Both the position numbers and the translations under genes were made by a program. A stretch of 9,976 nt of DNA from Lutibacter sp. (GTDB lineage: Bacteria > Bacteroidota > Bacteroidia > Flavobacteriales > Flavobacteriaceae): positions 1 through 9,976 of the forward strand of contig JAUVOS010000084.1 of the NCBI GenBank assembly GCA_030599055.1, read 5' to 3'. The first letter of the stretch is position 1, and each line of letters opens with the position of its first letter. Below the pieces are notes generated by a model. That model was not told where the DNA came from, made no database searches, and worked only from the letters and a program-made list of their open reading frames with translations. Of this stretch, positions 7,145 through 9,976 are shown piece after piece.

Positions 7145-7152
7145 CAAAGGTA
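7145..7152 (-). promoter_or_regulatory. Promoter -7 element of the rpsF-rpsR-rplI operon
   Basis: On the minus strand these bases read TACCTTTG, an exact match to the Bacteroidetes sigma-ABfr -7 consensus TAnnTTTG, placed 38 bases before the rpsF ATG. A T-rich stretch (TTTTC, around 7165-7170) sits near where the -33 element is expected, but a perfect TTG is not seen. The implied leader is about 30 bases, AT-rich and without an evident hairpin. Confidence 0.7.
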
Positions 7153-7275
7153 GGGATTTAATTAGAAAACTAGAAGCTAGATTGTTATTTTTTTTTAAAG
7201 TCTGATTTGTTTCAAAATTTTAATAAAATATTCCTAAATTGCTAGCCATTTTAATTCACTCTTAACCCACTAAAC
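7153..7275. other. Upstream region between divergent rpsF and Asp-box protein gene
   Basis: This AT-rich spacer must hold the upstream part of the rpsF promoter and the promoter of the plus-strand gene at 7276. On the plus strand the nearest resemblance is TTTG at 7206-7209 with TAAATTG at 7235-7241. The second element is one base short of TAnnTTTG and the spacing is long, so no confident promoter is called. No Shine-Dalgarno precedes 7276. Confidence 0.35.
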
Positions 7276-9976
7276 ATGAAAAAAATAATTTTATTTTCAA
7301 TTGTATTATTAGTCTCCTTTGGGATAGTGTTTTTGCTAACAAACAAAACACAGACAGATTCACTCAGCAAACTAAAAGAAAACCACATTAATTTTATCAA
7401 AAATCATCCATTCTCAAAAACTATGCATTTGAGCAAAAAGGAGCGTAAAGAACTAGGATTACCCCCTAACATGTATTTTGAGCAAGAATATTTATTAGAA
7501 ATGAATCCTCATACGGGTAGAGTAGAAACCGAAAAACTATATGCACTTCAAAAAGAGCTTCAAAACAACCCTGCTCAGAGAAATGTGCCCGGCACTTTTG
7601 ATAATTCATGGGAAGAACGTGGGCCCAATAATATACCGGGAAGAACACGTGCCATTATGTTTGATCCAAATGACACAAATAACCAACGTGTATTTGCCGG
7701 AGGTGTGAGTGGAGGATTATGGAGTAATAACAATATTGAAATTTATTCTTCTTGGCAGCGTATCGGTATTCCTGAGAATTTAGCAGTTTCGTCCATAACT
7801 TATGACCCAAACAACACTCAAAACATGTTTTTAGGAACTGGAGAATCATATGTCAGCGGTGCAGTCAACGGAAATGGAATTTGGCGTTCTACAGATGGAG
7901 GCACAAATTGGGAACATGTTATGGGTGGTTCAAACGGTAGTACTTTTTTTAATGGAGATGCTACATTAACCGTAAATACAGGATCTGTGGCTGGCGAATA
8001 CAGCGCCCTAAAAGCAGTTTTTGGTCCACAAACTACCTCAGTAATTACTGCCGACCTTGCTATTGTTGATGACGGATCTAGTGATCCGACATTTGGATGT
8101 AATCCACTTATTAATGGAAGTGAAATTTCTGGTAAAATTGCTGTTATAGAACGAGGAGCTTGTGCTTTTGTCGACAAAGTGATGAATGCCCAAAACGCAG
8201 GAGCTGTAGCTGTAATAGTTGTAAATAGTTTTGCAGGAACCCCTATAGTTATGGGAGGAACTAATGCATCAATTACTATTCCTTCTTCCATGATTTCCCA
8301 TGGTGATGGACAACTTATTATGAATGCTATGCAAAGCGAAACACTCAATGTAAGCTTTGCCTTCGACACTGATAATGATCCTTCAGGAGTATTAATTCCT
8401 GGTGCTTTTCATATAAACGATATAAAAACTCGAAATAATGGAGGTGCAACTGAAATTTATGCTTCGATTTCTGATGGAATGTATGCAGCGGGAGGTGGGG
8501 CAATTTTTGGCTCTTCTTCATTCGGCTTATATAAATCGACCGACAACGGGGACACTTGGAATAAATTAACACTCCCGTTAACATCAGCAGGAAATGATTA
8601 TATGTTAAATGATATTGAGATTGGCGCAGACAACAATATATGGGTGACTACAACCAAAAGCGTTAGTTACAACAATGGAGGAGGCACCATTTTATCTTCA
8701 TCTGATGGTATAAATTTCGTTGTTAAATATACCATACCGGGTGATGCTGATAGAACAGAACTCGCCGTTTCATCGACAGATCCAAACAAATTATTTGTTT
8801 TAGCTGAACATGTCACCTCCAAAGTTGTTATATACGAAACAACCGACGGTTTTACAACATCGCCGACTAGTTTACCTCTACCGGTTGATGCCGGAAGTTC
8901 TGTCCCTGCAAATGATTTTACAAGAGGGCAAGCTTTCTACGATTTGATGATTGCTGTTGATCCAAATAACGATGATATCGTTTATGTTGGTGGTATTGAT
9001 GCGTTCCGTTCTGATGATGGTGGAAACACTTGGTCACAGATATCAAAATGGACTCCATATAACGGACAGCCTGCATACATTCCTTATGTTCATGCTGATC
9101 ATCATGAATTGGTTTTTCATCCTACCGATTCAGATAAAGCTGTTTTAGTAACTGACGGTGGTGTTTCTTTTGCCACCTCTTTATCAGGTGCAGCAAGTAG
9201 CAATTCTGCAATTGCAAATAGAGATTTAAACTATAACACCACGCAATATTATAAGGCAGGTATTGGTTTATATGGCGGAAATGATGTGTTAATAGCAGGT
9301 GCCCAAGACAATGGAACAAATTCTGTTGCAAATGCTTCAAGTGGAATTAATAATTTTTCGGAAATCTATGGTGGTGATGGTTGTTATTGTTTTGTAGATA
9401 AAGACAACCAATATATGATTGGTTCTACACCTTATAATTTCTTTCGTAGATTTAGTATAACAGGGGCTTTTCAAACAAATTTGATAGGTGAAAATAACGG
9501 TGCATTTGTAAATGTTGCAGAATTAGATGATAATTTAGAAATTCTCTATACGGATGCATCAACAACTACTGATAGCCGAATTGCAAGGTTATTAAATGTA
9601 AATGCTACTCCTTCAAAAACCTATCTAACTGATGCAATATTTTTAGGAGATCCTACCGCTTTAAAAGTTTCACCTTTTACAACTGCTAGTTCTACTTTAT
9701 TTGTTGGAACACAAAGAGGTAATGTTTTTAGAGTTGATAATGCAAATACCTCTCCGCAATGGACTACCATTACAGGTCCTGAATTTTTCGGGAGTGTTTC
9801 TGCTATAAACTTCGGAGAAAATGAAGATGAAATAATGGTTACTTATCATAATTATGGTGTTAAAAGCATTTGGTTTACAGAAGATGGCGGTTCAACTTGG
9901 CAAGATAAAGAAGGTGATTTCCCCGATATACCAGTTAAAGATATTTTGATGAATCCTCTGTTAGATAATGAGGTTA
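7276..9976 (+). CDS. Large exported Asp-box (BNR) beta-propeller protein with inserted PA domain, 3' end outside window
   Basis: The frame is open from the ATG at 7276 to the window edge, with 900 codons visible and no stop. Residues 1-22 are a hydrophobic export signal or anchor (MKKIILFSIVLLV...). The propeller starts near residue 110 with WEERGPNNIPGRTRA and FAGGVSGGLW. Four Asp boxes are visible: STDGGTNW (205-212), STDNGDTW (421-428), SDDGGNTW (579-586) and TEDGGSTW (868-875). This is a sortilin/sialidase-like propeller. Between the first two boxes, at about residues 235-365, lies a protease-associated (PA) domain with GKIAVIERGACAF (286-298), NAQNAGAVAVIVVN, and Cys275/Cys296 as a possible disulfide. 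HADHHELVFHP at 606-616 is a conserved segment of such repeat proteins. No catalytic site is recognised, so function (adhesion, binding or a shield for a partner) is open. A type IX sorting domain would be expected beyond the edge, but this cannot be seen. Confidence 0.85.
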   Translation, partial: MKKIILFSIVLLVSFGIVFLLTNKTQTDSLSKLKENHINFIKNHPFSKTMHLSKKERKELGLPPNMYFEQEYLLEMNPHTGRVETEKLYALQKELQNNPAQRNVPGTFDNSWEERGPNNIPGRTRAIMFDPNDTNNQRVFAGGVSGGLWSNNNIEIYSSWQRIGIPENLAVSSITYDPNNTQNMFLGTGESYVSGAVNGNGIWRSTDGGTNWEHVMGGSNGSTFFNGDATLTVNTGSVAGEYSALKAVFGPQTTSVITADLAIVDDGSSDPTFGCNPLINGSEISGKIAVIERGACAFVDKVMNAQNAGAVAVIVVNSFAGTPIVMGGTNASITIPSSMISHGDGQLIMNAMQSETLNVSFAFDTDNDPSGVLIPGAFHINDIKTRNNGGATEIYASISDGMYAAGGGAIFGSSSFGLYKSTDNGDTWNKLTLPLTSAGNDYMLNDIEIGADNNIWVTTTKSVSYNNGGGTILSSSDGINFVVKYTIPGDADRTELAVSSTDPNKLFVLAEHVTSKVVIYETTDGFTTSPTSLPLPVDAGSSVPANDFTRGQAFYDLMIAVDPNNDDIVYVGGIDAFRSDDGGNTWSQISKWTPYNGQPAYIPYVHADHHELVFHPTDSDKAVLVTDGGVSFATSLSGAASSNSAIANRDLNYNTTQYYKAGIGLYGGNDVLIAGAQDNGTNSVANASSGINNFSEIYGGDGCYCFVDKDNQYMIGSTPYNFFRRFSITGAFQTNLIGENNGAFVNVAELDDNLEILYTDASTTTDSRIARLLNVNATPSKTYLTDAIFLGDPTALKVSPFTTASSTLFVGTQRGNVFRVDNANTSPQWTTITGPEFFGSVSAINFGENEDEIMVTYHNYGVKSIWFTEDGGSTWQDKEGDFPDIPVKDILMNPLLDNEV

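Noticed and set aside
7466..7849. Two short minus-strand open frames (7466-7648 and 7655-7849)
   Set aside because: Both are antisense to the start of the Asp-box gene, which reads through without a break. They show no family features.
7818..8369. 183-codon minus-strand open frame
   Set aside because: It lies entirely antisense to the Asp-box/PA gene, whose plus-strand translation shows clear domains. The minus-strand product has no recognisable motif.
9091..9123. HADHHE stretch as a metal-binding protease site
   Set aside because: It does not fit HExxH or another zinc-peptidase motif, and this His/Asp-rich segment is a familiar conserved part of Asp-box repeat proteins.
8345..9340. Short frames at 8345-8584 (-), 8951-9148 (+) and 9122-9340 (-)
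   Set aside because: All overlap the continuous Asp-box frame and have biased, motif-free translations typical of shadow frames.

Overview
The window looks like a chromosomal piece of a member of the Bacteroidetes, most likely family Flavobacteriaceae. The DNA is AT-rich. It carries a gliding-motility gene (gldG), an Oar-like TonB-dependent receptor with a carboxypeptidase-regulatory-like N-terminal domain, and a large secreted Asp-box (BNR) protein. The rpsF-rpsR-rplI order and a TAnnTTTG-type promoter fit the same assignment, and none of the visible start codons has a convincing Shine-Dalgarno sequence. Family assignments come from reading the translations; no database search was possible.

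Layout. Bases 1-705 (+) are the 3' part of gldG, whose 5' end lies outside the window. Bases 706-1142 are a gene-free convergent gap full of repeats: short direct repeats, a long snap-back built of 9-bp units, and five consecutive small hairpins. Bases 1143-2384 (-) encode an MFS transporter. A strong terminator at 2428-2464 separates it from the Oar-like receptor gene at 2489-5644 (-). A second terminator at 5696-5732 closes the ribosomal protein operon rpsF-rpsR-rplI (7106 down to 5761, -). That operon starts from a recognisable promoter at 7145-7152 with a leader of only about 30 nt. Divergently, from 7276 to the right edge, runs the 5' part (900 codons visible) of a large exported beta-propeller protein with four visible Asp boxes and an inserted protease-associated (PA) domain.

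How the genes relate. The three ribosomal protein genes form one tight transcription unit. The others appear to be separate units. GldG belongs to the gliding/type IX secretion physiology of this phylum, and the Asp-box protein is of a type often exported by that route. Its C-terminus, where a sorting domain would sit, is outside the window, so this link is an inference. The receptor has no SusD partner gene beside it. I found no RNA genes, CRISPR array, intact insertion sequence or obvious defence system. The points most worth a second look are the repeat-rich gap at 706-1142, the acidic tail on bL9, and the PA domain inserted into the propeller protein.
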